Assembly (NCBI GenBank): GCA_003222835.1 | Contig: QHXE01000121.1 | Span: 1 to 8,127, forward strand | Source: Acidobacteriota bacterium | GTDB lineage: Bacteria > Acidobacteriota > Blastocatellia > Pyrinomonadales > Pyrinomonadaceae | Length of the DNA stretch: 8,127 nucleotides | Direction of reading: 5' to 3' | The notes under the pieces: model-generated | The model's input: only the letters and a program-made list of their open reading frames with translations | Databases searched by the model: none | What the model was told of the DNA's origin: nothing | Position numbers and translations under genes: made by a program | Shown here: in pieces, positions 1-5,980 of the stretch | Layout: every line of letters starts with the position of its first letter | How positions within the stretch are numbered: position 1 is the stretch's first letter

Positions 1-305
1 GCTGGATCGAATGGCCTTCCCGGCTCTATTCCACGTCGCCGCGCAACATACTCATCGCGCAGGCGCAGATAAGTTTCGCGGTCAATGTTCCTGCCCATCT
101 TCCCCAGGTCGGCGTCGACACCAGGGTTGTCTTCGCTTTGACTTTGGCCGGTCGGGCTTGCCTGATCCTGGCCAACCACTTGGGGCGATTGATCTGAGGC
201 GTTTGAGCTTCTGCCATCGGCGGCTGACGACGAACCAAAGACGCCGAGTAAGGAAAATATAAAGAGCGCAATGATCAAACCGAAGAGGATGGCCGTACGT
301 TTCAT
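1..305 (-). CDS. Small exported protein of unknown function, 3' end cut by window edge
   Basis: An open frame starts at the ATG on the minus strand (305-303) and stays open to base 1, so about 101 residues are visible and the C-terminus is missing. The N-terminus has basic residues (MKRTA) followed by a hydrophobic stretch of about 18 residues ending in GVFGSSSAADG, which reads as a signal peptide or a single membrane anchor. A low-complexity linker rich in Ser, Gln, Asp and Gly follows (about residues 25-65). A charged segment with RETYLRLRDEYVARRRG and then EPGRPFDP runs to the edge. An AGGAA sequence lies about 6-10 bases upstream of the ATG and supports this start. I do not recognise the family. 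A secreted or periplasmic-facing protein is likely, and the role is unknown. It is divergent from the gene at 439. Confidence 0.7.
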   Translation of the reverse strand, partial: MKRTAILFGLIIALFIFSLLGVFGSSSAADGRSSNASDQSPQVVGQDQASPTGQSQSEDNPGVDADLGKMGRNIDRETYLRLRDEYVARRRGIEPGRPFDP

Positions 306-320
306 TTGAAGTTCCTATTC

Positions 321-349
321 TTGAAATAATCGTTAGAGAACGCGACAAT
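321..349 (+). promoter_or_regulatory. Candidate sigma70-type promoter for the 439-912 gene
   Basis: TTGAAA at 321-326 and GACAAT at 344-349 are separated by 17 bases. The first matches five of six bases of the -35 consensus, and the second four of six of the -10. Transcription would begin near 356 and leave a leader of about 80 bases before the ATG at 439. The site lies in the short divergent gap. This is a motif match only. Confidence 0.3.
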
Positions 350-438
350 CTATGAAGCAGGGCGAGGACGTAAGGTTGTCACGTTTGTCCTTTAGCAAAA
401 CGTTTTGGGACCGAGGAAATCACTGGAGCCAACTAAAA

Positions 439-912
439 ATGTATTATTCGAGTACTCAGAATGTCAATGTACTGAAGCTCGGCAAACTCTCAAGGATAGC
501 CATTTTCATTATTTGCGGGCTGCTTTTGTCCCACACAAGACTTGCCGATGGGGCGAGTCGCTTGACCGAGATGGAAATTCTGAATTCGCCACCGCAACGA
601 GCACCTGCCTCAATTATCAAGCAATACTCGTGTCTCCCCAAAGATGTGCGTGCCGATGACACGGTGAGCTATGGCTTCAAAGGAAGGCTGGCCGTCACGG
701 TTGAAAACAGGCTGACCGAGATGAAAGCGCGTTGTCAGAAAGGAAGGCTGGTGGATTCCAAGGGCCGAGAGATTCGTTTCTTTCATCTCTCTTGCTGGGG
801 CAATCCGCCGGAAAACTATCAGGAAATTCGGCGGCGCGAAACTGCCGAACTAGCTAGACTCAAAAAGCGTTACACGGTGATCGAGTTTGGATGCAATCCG
901 ATGATCCAATAG
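439..912 (+). CDS. Secreted cysteine-containing protein of unknown function
   Basis: The frame is open from 352, but the ATG at 439 is the better start: GGAG sits 10 bases upstream, and the N-terminus then becomes a normal signal peptide. That gives 157 residues. Residues 13-19 are basic, 20-31 form a hydrophobic core (IAIFIICGLLL), and cleavage is likely near LADGA (35-39). The predicted mature part has Cys at 65, 99, 119 and 152, enough for two disulphides in an oxidising compartment. A charged helix-like segment (about 127-146, RRRETAELARLKKR) precedes the C-terminus. LTEM occurs at 42-45 and 92-95, and KGRL at 82-84 and 101-104. I know no named domain that fits. It is convergent with lptD, and the gap between them is filled by the 921-1098 repeat element. 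Periplasmic or surface location is inferred from the signal peptide; the function is unknown. Confidence 0.65.
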   Translation: MYYSSTQNVNVLKLGKLSRIAIFIICGLLLSHTRLADGASRLTEMEILNSPPQRAPASIIKQYSCLPKDVRADDTVSYGFKGRLAVTVENRLTEMKARCQKGRLVDSKGREIRFFHLSCWGNPPENYQEIRRRETAELARLKKRYTVIEFGCNPMIQ

Positions 913-920
913 TCGGGAGC

Positions 921-1098
921 ATTTTCCATTTGTCATTTGACATTTTTCATTTTGACATCTATCTCGTTGGTTCACGGCTTAGAGTTCAAGCTTTAGCTTG
1001 CGTCTTTCGTAAGCATCAACCTAAGGGTTGAACTCTGAAGATCTGTTGCCGAGAGGCGCCAATGGCAAATGAAAAATGTCAAATGACAAATGGAAAAT
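921..1098. repeat. Composite inverted-repeat element with nested hairpin
   Basis: Bases 921-952 are the exact reverse complement of 1067-1098, a perfect 32-bp inverted repeat around a 114-bp interior. Each arm is built of 7-bp units of the form ATTTKNC. The interior carries a second inverted repeat (981-1036). The element begins 8 bases after the stop of the plus-strand gene and ends 8 bases before the stop of lptD, so it occupies nearly the whole convergent gap. It has no coding capacity. It could be a non-autonomous mobile repeat (MITE- or REP-like), a bidirectional transcription end, or both. CGGG occurs on both sides (914-917 and 1102-1105), but this is too short to call a target-site duplication. 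Confidence 0.75.
981..1036. repeat. Nested stem-loop inside the 921-1098 element
   Basis: Bases 981-996 pair with 1021-1036 over 16 positions with one mismatch (990/1027) and one G-U pair. The outer nine pairs (AGAGTTCAA with TTGAACTCT) are perfect. Inside, 997-1002 can pair with 1008-1013 around a 5-base loop. Each half also contains its own small palindrome: CAAGC-TTTA-GCTTG at 987-1000 and CAACC-TAAG-GGTTG at 1017-1030. There is no clear run of T after the stem on either strand, so a classical intrinsic terminator is not shown, although the convergent position fits a transcription-end role. Confidence 0.7.
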
Positions 1099-1100
1099 GA
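1061..1100. repeat. Heptad repeat, copy B (direct repeat of 3628-3667)
   Basis: These 40 bases match 3628-3667 at 39 of 40 positions in the same orientation; the difference is G at 1093 against A at 3660. Their inner 32 bases (1067-1098) are also the right arm of the inverted-repeat element. Read on the minus strand, the sequence is five 7-bp units of the type ATTTKNC. Together with copy C it places lptD between near-identical direct repeats. Confidence 0.8.
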
Positions 1101-1106
1101 ACGGGT

Positions 1107-3635
1107 TTACCTGCCCAGCCACCCAATCTTCTCCGTCCCAAAGGTCCCGATGCCATTTAGCCTAAACGCAAACACAACTCGATTCTCATTTCTCAAACCC
1201 ACATTAAAAGTAAAGTCCTGCGCCGTAATCGCGCAGCACTTCCACGTATAGCCGATGGTCGCGGTTGAGCTGATCAGCGCGCGGTTGCTGCCCGCGAAGG
1301 GATGTTTCTGAAAATCGAAGAATAACGAGAGACCGCCGAACGGACCTTTTTGGCGATTGCCGAGAAATAACGAAGGGCTCCATTGCGAGCCGCGCAGTGT
1401 GCCGGGCTCTTTGCCGCGCGCATCAGCAAACTGGCTCAGCGACGGCACCAATGCTATTGCGCGAGTGTAATAAAAGGTCGAAAACGCCTCGAGCAGCGCC
1501 CGCCGCAATCCAAACGTCGCCGCCATCGCCCGCAATCCCCCGCCGTGCGTATCGACATCGCTGCGAAAGTCGGCATACAGGTTGTCCGTCGGTCGATAGC
1601 GCACATTGATGTTCAGCGGCGACCAGCGGCGCGGCACCGCGCCATAACTGAAACCTGAAAACGTATCGATGGGATAGAACTGATTGCGTTGGCCCGGAAC
1701 CAGCGCGCCGCCAAAATAAGGATCGAAAAAGTATTTGCCGCGAATCGTGATCGTTAAGGCTTCGTATGGTTGAACGGCCAGCGACGATTTCTTTTCGCGA
1801 GCAGCGCGCGCACCCTTTTTGCCGACTGTCTCTGTAAATCGCCTGGTGAAGAAGCGATTCGAAACTCCGTATTCGATCTCGTTCGTGTCGGCAATCGCGT
1901 CGAGATAATCAAATCGAAGAATCCGAGCAAAGTTGTCGATGCCGGCGATACGCCGATAGATCACATAGGGTTCGATCACGTGCCGGAACCACACCGATCC
2001 GTCGCCACGATGAAAATTTCGCGCCAAGGCCGGCGGCCGCAGATCCAGCTCGAACTCCCCATAGCCTCGCACGACGTCACGCGAAGTCACCAGGCGCGTT
2101 GCCGGATCGATTGAATTTGAGTAATAAGTGGCGCGCACGCCGCCCGTTGCCGTCAATGACCAACCGCGGAAACTCAGCGGCAACTCCACATTCGGATGCA
2201 GATCGAAGCGCTGCACAATTGAAGGCGTGATGATTGGCTCGCGGCCTGCCTCGGCCAGAAACGTTGCGTGGTCGCTGGTAGTCTCTTTGCGACTGACGCC
2301 ATCGGCGCTGCTCTCAAACGAATAATAGAGCGGAACTTTCTTGAACCACGGAAATGCTGAGGGGCGCCGATCAAGCGAAATGCTCGGCAATTCCCGAATA
2401 CGCATCTGCGAATTTTGCAGGGACGTCGCCTGCGAGTTCATACGAAAGTTGAAACTGTAAGCGTGGTAGTCCTTGTTCACGAAAACCTGCGAGCGCTCTT
2501 CCGGCGAAATCGCCTGCTGAATTGAATCCGAAAAGATCTGCCGAAAGGCCAGGTTCGAAGTGACGTTGACATCGGCCGCGGCCAGAAATCCATTGGGAAA
2601 GTAATGCACGGCATCGACATAAAAACTCGAGCCGCCCTGATCGGGATGCTGTGCATCTTTCTTTGGTCCGAAGAGACGATCTTTGACGGCGTAAAAGCCC
2701 ATATTGAAAAACGAACGCGAGTTCGCGCGCGTACGCAGATCGCCGCCCAACCCGAGGCCGCGCTTTGAAAACAGATCGCCACGCAGAGTGAAGTCGGCGG
2801 ATCGACCAAGAGTCAAATAGTAAGCTTCGGAAATGCGAAAACCTTTCTGACCTGAAGCACTGAATGTCGGGGTTAAGAATCCCGAATCGCGATCGCGATG
2901 TTTCAGGGACAACGAAGCATACGGCAGGTAGATAACCGGGACTTTCTTTACCCGAAACGTTGGGGACGAAAGCCGCGCGCGATCGCCGGTCTTGATCCTC
3001 GTCTTCTTGGCATGAAAGCTCCACTTAGGCACTTCTTCTTCGCAAGCAGTAATTTGTCCATTGGTAATTACGATGGTATCGAGACTGACTCTCTCAACCC
3101 GATCGGCGATGAAGTACATGCGTGTGCCGTCGTTCGTTTGATTTGTATAGCCGGTCGAGTTAACGAAGAAGCCCGTCTTGGTTTTGTAGTTCCACTCCGA
3201 GTGGCTCCCGGTGATGCGTTGCTGATCGCCTTGATCGAAGACGACGTTGCCGTCTGCGACTATCTTATTCGTGGCGTCATAAACGGTTACTTTGTCGGCC
3301 TGCAATCTGTACGTCCCGATGCGCGCGTCGACATTCCCTTCACAAACCGAGACGCGGGCCTCTTTCGGACCTGAAAAGGTTTCCTTTTGACAACTTACAT
3401 CCAGCGCGTCACCAGGCTGAATGGTTGGTAATTTAGCGGACGAAGGCAGCCGCACGGGCTGATCCTGTTGCAGCGGATTTACATTGGGTGTGTCGGTAAT
3501 TGGATTCTCGACCTTGCGCTCGACGGGGTTCTGTTGGGCGTAAGTGAAGGGAGCGAGCAAGCATGCGAGCGCAACACACGCGAGCAGCACGCACGGTGCT
3601 TTTAATCTTAATAAGTGCCTTCCAGCAAATGGCAA
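1107..3635 (-). CDS. lptD: LPS-assembly protein LptD (outer-membrane LPS translocon)
   Basis: LptD is the outer-membrane beta-barrel that, with LptE, places lipopolysaccharide in the outer leaflet. From the start used here it has 842 residues, in the family's usual range. A signal peptide (residues 1-33, ending TYA) precedes a periplasmic OstA/LptA-like beta-jellyroll (about 70-160) and then a long barrel with alternating aromatic and polar strands. Family marks are visible: a Cys in the ACEEEVPKWSFHAK segment (C198), SGFLTP at 251-256, and adjacent Cys at 800-801, which match the cysteines that form the rearranging disulphides in E. coli LptD. The end of the jellyroll region and the C-terminal RLNGIG also fit. 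The start is uncertain. The frame is open to a TTG at 3728, but 3628-3667 is repeat DNA. The TTG at 3635 gives a normal signal peptide yet has no ribosome site and lies inside the repeat. No LptE or LptA is in view. Confidence 0.93.
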   Translation of the reverse strand: MPFAGRHLLRLKAPCVLLACVALACLLAPFTYAQQNPVERKVENPITDTPNVNPLQQDQPVRLPSSAKLPTIQPGDALDVSCQKETFSGPKEARVSVCEGNVDARIGTYRLQADKVTVYDATNKIVADGNVVFDQGDQQRITGSHSEWNYKTKTGFFVNSTGYTNQTNDGTRMYFIADRVERVSLDTIVITNGQITACEEEVPKWSFHAKKTRIKTGDRARLSSPTFRVKKVPVIYLPYASLSLKHRDRDSGFLTPTFSASGQKGFRISEAYYLTLGRSADFTLRGDLFSKRGLGLGGDLRTRANSRSFFNMGFYAVKDRLFGPKKDAQHPDQGGSSFYVDAVHYFPNGFLAAADVNVTSNLAFRQIFSDSIQQAISPEERSQVFVNKDYHAYSFNFRMNSQATSLQNSQMRIRELPSISLDRRPSAFPWFKKVPLYYSFESSADGVSRKETTSDHATFLAEAGREPIITPSIVQRFDLHPNVELPLSFRGWSLTATGGVRATYYSNSIDPATRLVTSRDVVRGYGEFELDLRPPALARNFHRGDGSVWFRHVIEPYVIYRRIAGIDNFARILRFDYLDAIADTNEIEYGVSNRFFTRRFTETVGKKGARAAREKKSSLAVQPYEALTITIRGKYFFDPYFGGALVPGQRNQFYPIDTFSGFSYGAVPRRWSPLNINVRYRPTDNLYADFRSDVDTHGGGLRAMAATFGLRRALLEAFSTFYYTRAIALVPSLSQFADARGKEPGTLRGSQWSPSLFLGNRQKGPFGGLSLFFDFQKHPFAGSNRALISSTATIGYTWKCCAITAQDFTFNVGLRNENRVVFAFRLNGIGTFGTEKIGWLGR

Positions 3636-3667
3636 ATGAAAAATGTCAAATGACAAATGAAAAATGA
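3628..3667. repeat. Heptad repeat, copy C, overlapping the 5' end of lptD
   Basis: This is the third copy of the heptad sequence, identical to 1061-1100 at 39 of 40 positions. On the minus strand the tandem array of 7-bp ATTTKNC-type units covers about 3624-3665, six units in all. Because seven is not a multiple of three, translation through the array cycles through frames and gives the odd Phe/His/Ile-rich peptide just before the LptD signal peptide. The array therefore sits at or across the translation start of lptD. Confidence 0.8.
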
Positions 3668-3795
3668 TCCGGTCGCTACCGCTCGCGGTTCTGTAACGTA
3701 ATGCGCCGATGCTAACACGCTCCCGCAACGAGGGCCAAGCAGGTTAACTTCATCAAATCTCTCTAAGTGAATTACACTGCTGATTGAACATCTCG

Positions 3796-4497
3796 ATGGC
3801 AAAGGAACACTCGGCTCCGCTAATCATCACCAGAGTACTCGATCAAGGGCGCGACATTCGCTCGTTCGATCTGAGGCCCTTCGATGCTGATAATGAGCGC
3901 GCCGTCGACTTCATTCCGGGGCAGGTTGCAATTCTGCGCGTGAACCGGGAAGAGCCGGCATACTTCGCGTTCGCGAGCGCGCCGGAAGATCGTGAATTGC
4001 AGATCCTGATCAAGCGAACCGTCGGGGTGAGCAGCGCGATTTTTGATAAGCGCCCGGGCGACCGTATTGATTTGCTGGGTGTGGCTGGGCAGGGCTTTGA
4101 TTTGGATCGGCAGCGCGGACAAGACTTGGTTTTCGTCGCGATGGGAACCGGCGTCGCGCCTTTGCGTTCGGCGTTACGTCACGTGCTGAGCCGCAAACAG
4201 GATTTTGGACAACTGGTCGTGCTCTACGGAGCGCGGACGCCGGAAGATTTTTGTTATCGAGACGAAACGCAAGGCTGGAAAAACGCGGGCGTAGAATTGC
4301 GACAAGTGATCTCGCAACCCGACGGCCACGATTGGTCCGGCCCAACCGGTTACGTTCAATCGTTACTCGATCATGTCTTGCCTAATCTGAAATCTCCCGT
4401 AGCGTTGATCTGCGGCTCGCGCGAAATGATCGAGCAAACAAGGGATCGCTTGCAGCGGATGGGCTTCGCGCCGGAAGCTATTCTCACGAACTATTAG
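3796..4497 (+). CDS. FAD/NAD(P)H-binding oxidoreductase, ferredoxin-NADP reductase family
   Basis: The 233-residue protein has the two-domain fold of the ferredoxin-NADP+ reductase superfamily, which moves electrons between NAD(P)H, FAD and a partner. Residues 8-100 form the FAD barrel. FIPGQ (39-43) and PAYFAFASAP (54-63) stand where many members have RxYS, and VGVSSAIF (76-83) fits the second flavin or phosphate loop. The nucleotide domain follows with MGTGVAP (116-122), YGARTPEDFCYRDE (144-157) and CGSREM (206-211), where CGPxxM is usual. It ends in TNY, a short aromatic tail typical of the family. There is no ferredoxin domain, so the partner must be a separate protein. An upstream TTG (3784) is also in frame; ATG is preferred, though neither has a clear ribosome site. 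It is divergent from lptD and has no obvious functional neighbour. The substrate cannot be named from sequence. Confidence 0.85.
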   Translation: MAKEHSAPLIITRVLDQGRDIRSFDLRPFDADNERAVDFIPGQVAILRVNREEPAYFAFASAPEDRELQILIKRTVGVSSAIFDKRPGDRIDLLGVAGQGFDLDRQRGQDLVFVAMGTGVAPLRSALRHVLSRKQDFGQLVVLYGARTPEDFCYRDETQGWKNAGVELRQVISQPDGHDWSGPTGYVQSLLDHVLPNLKSPVALICGSREMIEQTRDRLQRMGFAPEAILTNY

Positions 4498-4519
4498 CTA
4501 ACACGGAGAGGAAGCAACA

Positions 4520-4540
4520 CCATCGGCTTTAGCCGCATGG
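4520..4540. repeat. Small palindrome in the convergent gap
   Basis: CCAT-CGGCT-TT-AGCCG-C-ATGG forms a nine-pair stem with one bulged C. It lies between the oxidoreductase stop (4497) and the stop of the convergent small membrane protein (4574). There is no T-run next to it, so a terminator role is only inferred from position. Its core resembles the TTTA-loop palindromes in the 981-1036 structure. Confidence 0.4.
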
Positions 4541-4573
4541 AGCTTCAAAAACGTAATCGGTTGGGAGCCATAA

Positions 4574-4831
4574 CTACTTTGCGGTTTTAGCAGCCGGCCG
4601 GACTGGAGCATCGGCCGTTTGAGTTGAAGCTTCCGACAGTTCGCTGCGTCCCAGATCGGCAAAGGCCACAATAATTAGCAGTGCCGTGACGCCCAGCGTG
4701 GCGAGAACGTACAGCAGCGCTGTCTGCTCGAAATAGATTAGCAAGAAGACTAAAAGCGCCAAACCAAAAATCCAGAGATAGGTGAAACCGCGGCGCCGTT
4801 TGATCTTAGCTGCCTTTATCCTTTGACTCAT
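4574..4831 (-). CDS. Small two-helix membrane protein of unknown function
   Basis: The 85-residue protein starts at an ATG (4831) with GAGAG about 6 bases upstream. A strongly basic N-terminus (MSQRIKAAKIKRRR) is followed by two hydrophobic segments at about 18-34 and 38-58, joined by a very short turn (EQTA). A polar Ala/Thr-rich tail runs from 61 to 85. By the positive-inside rule the N-terminus should be cytoplasmic, which makes a helical hairpin with both ends inside. I recognise no domain. The size, clean ribosome site and hydrophobic pattern support a real gene. It lies downstream of the export gene on the same strand, with the 4858-4881 hairpin between them, so it is probably a separate transcript. 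Confidence 0.7.
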   Translation of the reverse strand: MSQRIKAAKIKRRRGFTYLWIFGLALLVFLLIYFEQTALLYVLATLGVTALLIIVAFADLGRSELSEASTQTADAPVRPAAKTAK

Positions 4832-4857
4832 AATTCTCTCAACGCGGTTACAATTGA

Positions 4858-4881
4858 AAGGCTGGCGTCAACGCCAGCCTT
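4858..4881 (-). terminator. Perfect 10-bp stem-loop, possible terminator of the export gene
   Basis: AAGGCTGGCG pairs perfectly with CGCCAGCCTT around a TCAA loop (TTGA on the minus strand). On the minus strand only a short TTTC follows, so this is not a textbook intrinsic terminator. It lies 27 bases past the ancestral stop of the frameshifted export gene (4909) and 26 bases before the start of the small membrane protein, a sensible place for a transcription end. A REP-like intergenic palindrome is the alternative. Confidence 0.45.
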
Positions 4882-4908
4882 ATCGCACGACTGAAAAGTG
4901 AACGTTCA

Positions 4909-5031
4909 TTAAGGTACCTTACCAGCGAGGATGAGAGGCAATCCTGTGAGCATATCGGTGATTTTCTTCCCGGACATTGCGCTCAATTCACCGACATCGA
5001 CAATATCGTAAGGCTGGAGGATTACATCTTT
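4909..5031 (-). pseudogene. Displaced C-terminal tail of the polysaccharide export gene
   Basis: One frame away from the gene above, codons continue after the A8 tract as KKKDVILQPYDIVDVGEL and on to a TAA at 4911-4909, about 40 codons. QPYDIVDV is the typical closing motif of the second SLBB repeat in polysaccharide export proteins, so this is the true tail and not a chance frame. Removing one A from the tract joins the parts into a 310-residue protein ending at 4909. As sequenced, this stretch has no start of its own. Confidence 0.75.
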
Positions 5032-5842
5032 CTTTTTTTTGGGCCAGTCGTGTCGGGCCCCCAGCCCGCGCTATGGCCCCGGTAAGAGTCATTTGATCCC
5101 TTATAATTACGGACTGTGGCTGGTTGACCAATCCGGTAACAAATACTAGATCACCCTGCGTTACATAAACGATGTCTCCTGGCCGAACAAAAGGATCTCC
5201 ATCGCCTCCGCCCAATCGCAGAGCGCTGATCTTGTAGCTTTGAAGTTGACCGACATCTGAACCCTGGGCTGTTTTTTGGGTTGCGACCTCGCCTGGCTCA
5301 GGACATAACTCAGGGATGGTATGTATGATCTGAATCGTTCCACCGGCAGTGTCAGTAAAACCACCGGCAACCGCCACCATCTCATGCAACTGTATTCTGC
5401 GGATCATGGGCACTCGCTGCGACATGTGTACCGCGCCCCATATGGTCGCCGGCTGCCGGCTCTTGCGCTCGGCAATGCGCACGCTCACTCGAGGCTTCAC
5501 CAAATACTTCGCGTACGCATCAGTGACACTCTTCTGAACCTCTTTTTCGGTGCGGCACTTGGCGGGAATTGGATCCTCGATGAACGGTAACGAAGAGACG
5601 TTGCCGTCTTCGTCAATCTCAACCATAGAGTTCAGATCCGACTGGCCCCAAATCCTGACGTCCAAAATATCGCCCGGACCCAATCGATAACCTCTGATTC
5701 CCTGCTCGTCTATCGAGGCAGAGCCAGGCTGGTAGGCGGGAGCCGTCGGTTGTGACTGCTGTTGTGACTGAGATTGTGCCAGCACGGAGATGACCGTGTA
5801 GCAACCGAACAACGCAACAAGAGGAATCAGAATCTTCTTCAT
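4988..5842 (-). CDS. Wza-type polysaccharide export protein, frameshifted near its end
   Basis: The family forms the outer-membrane channel that exports capsule or exopolysaccharide. The ATG at 5842 is chosen because GAGGTG precedes it and a signal peptide follows (residues 1-22, ending VLA; LFGC at 11-14 could instead be a weak lipobox). A Gln-rich linker (23-40) leads to the Poly_export domain (about 51-125: GYRLGPGDILDVRIWGQ, then LVKPRVSVRI). A first SLBB-like repeat (about 130-200) and the start of a second (from about 217: VRPGDIVYVTQGDLVFVTG, then LTGAIARAGGPTRLA) follow. At an A8 tract (5033-5040) the frame is lost, and the last 14 residues (ERCNPPALRYCRCR) are foreign to the family. 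The protein as read has 284 residues; the intact form would have 310. It lies 138 bases after a co-directional membrane-protein gene and seems to have its own promoter. Confidence 0.85.
   Translation of the reverse strand: MKKILIPLVALFGCYTVISVLAQSQSQQQSQPTAPAYQPGSASIDEQGIRGYRLGPGDILDVRIWGQSDLNSMVEIDEDGNVSSLPFIEDPIPAKCRTEKEVQKSVTDAYAKYLVKPRVSVRIAERKSRQPATIWGAVHMSQRVPMIRRIQLHEMVAVAGGFTDTAGGTIQIIHTIPELCPEPGEVATQKTAQGSDVGQLQSYKISALRLGGGDGDPFVRPGDIVYVTQGDLVFVTGLVNQPQSVIIRDQMTLTGAIARAGGPTRLAQKKERCNPPALRYCRCR
5033..5040 (-). other. A8 homopolymer and frameshift site
   Basis: On the coding strand eight A residues lie after GGCCC and before GAAAGATG. Read as CAA AAA AAA GAA AGA the frame ends 15 codons later. 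With seven A residues it would read CAA AAA AAG AAA GAT and continue into the conserved tail. A real one-base insertion, a sequencing homopolymer error, or RNA polymerase slippage on the tract would each explain this. Confidence 0.8.
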
Positions 5843-5876
5843 GGCCACACCTCGGAAGACATAATTGAGCGGTGCA

Positions 5877-5905
5877 ATAATCGCACAAAAGCCTTTGGAT
5901 GCCAA
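5877..5905 (-). promoter_or_regulatory. Candidate promoter for the polysaccharide export gene
   Basis: On the minus strand TTGGCA (5905-5900) and GATTAT (5882-5877) are separated by 17 bases, with five and four of six consensus matches. Transcription would start near 5870, about 28 bases before the ATG at 5842. This suggests the export gene can be transcribed independently of the gene upstream. Confidence 0.35.
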
Positions 5906-5980
5906 CCACTCGCAGAAAGCTTCTACGCAGTCGTTTGGGGCCGACGGTTCAACTTCGAGTCGCTGGCTTGCCTATCAACG

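Noticed and set aside
914..1105. CGGG as target-site duplication of the 921-1098 element
   Set aside because: Four bases is too short, and the copies are not at equal distances from the arms.
2371..3024. Long second reading frame inside lptD on the same strand (217 codons)
   Set aside because: The LptD frame is continuous and carries the family motifs through this region. The alternative frame has no recognisable domain or ribosome site and is typical of a high-GC shadow frame.
2898..3374. Open frame of about 158 codons opposite lptD
   Set aside because: It is antisense to conserved LptD coding sequence, with no ribosome site and no family resemblance.
3624..3667. CRISPR array
   Set aside because: The units are contiguous 7-mers without unique spacers, and no cas gene is present.
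4899..4920. Two adjacent 10-bp palindromes (TGAACGTTCA and AAGGTACCTT)
   Set aside because: About eight perfect 10-bp palindromes are expected by chance in 8 kb. The second is partly coding in the restored frame, so there is no independent support for an operator.
5031..5042. Programmed -1 ribosomal frameshift at the A-rich tract
   Set aside because: Shifting to the -1 frame reaches a TAA within a few codons (AGA AAG ATG TAA). The conserved tail needs +1 or -2, so classical -1 slippage does not explain it.
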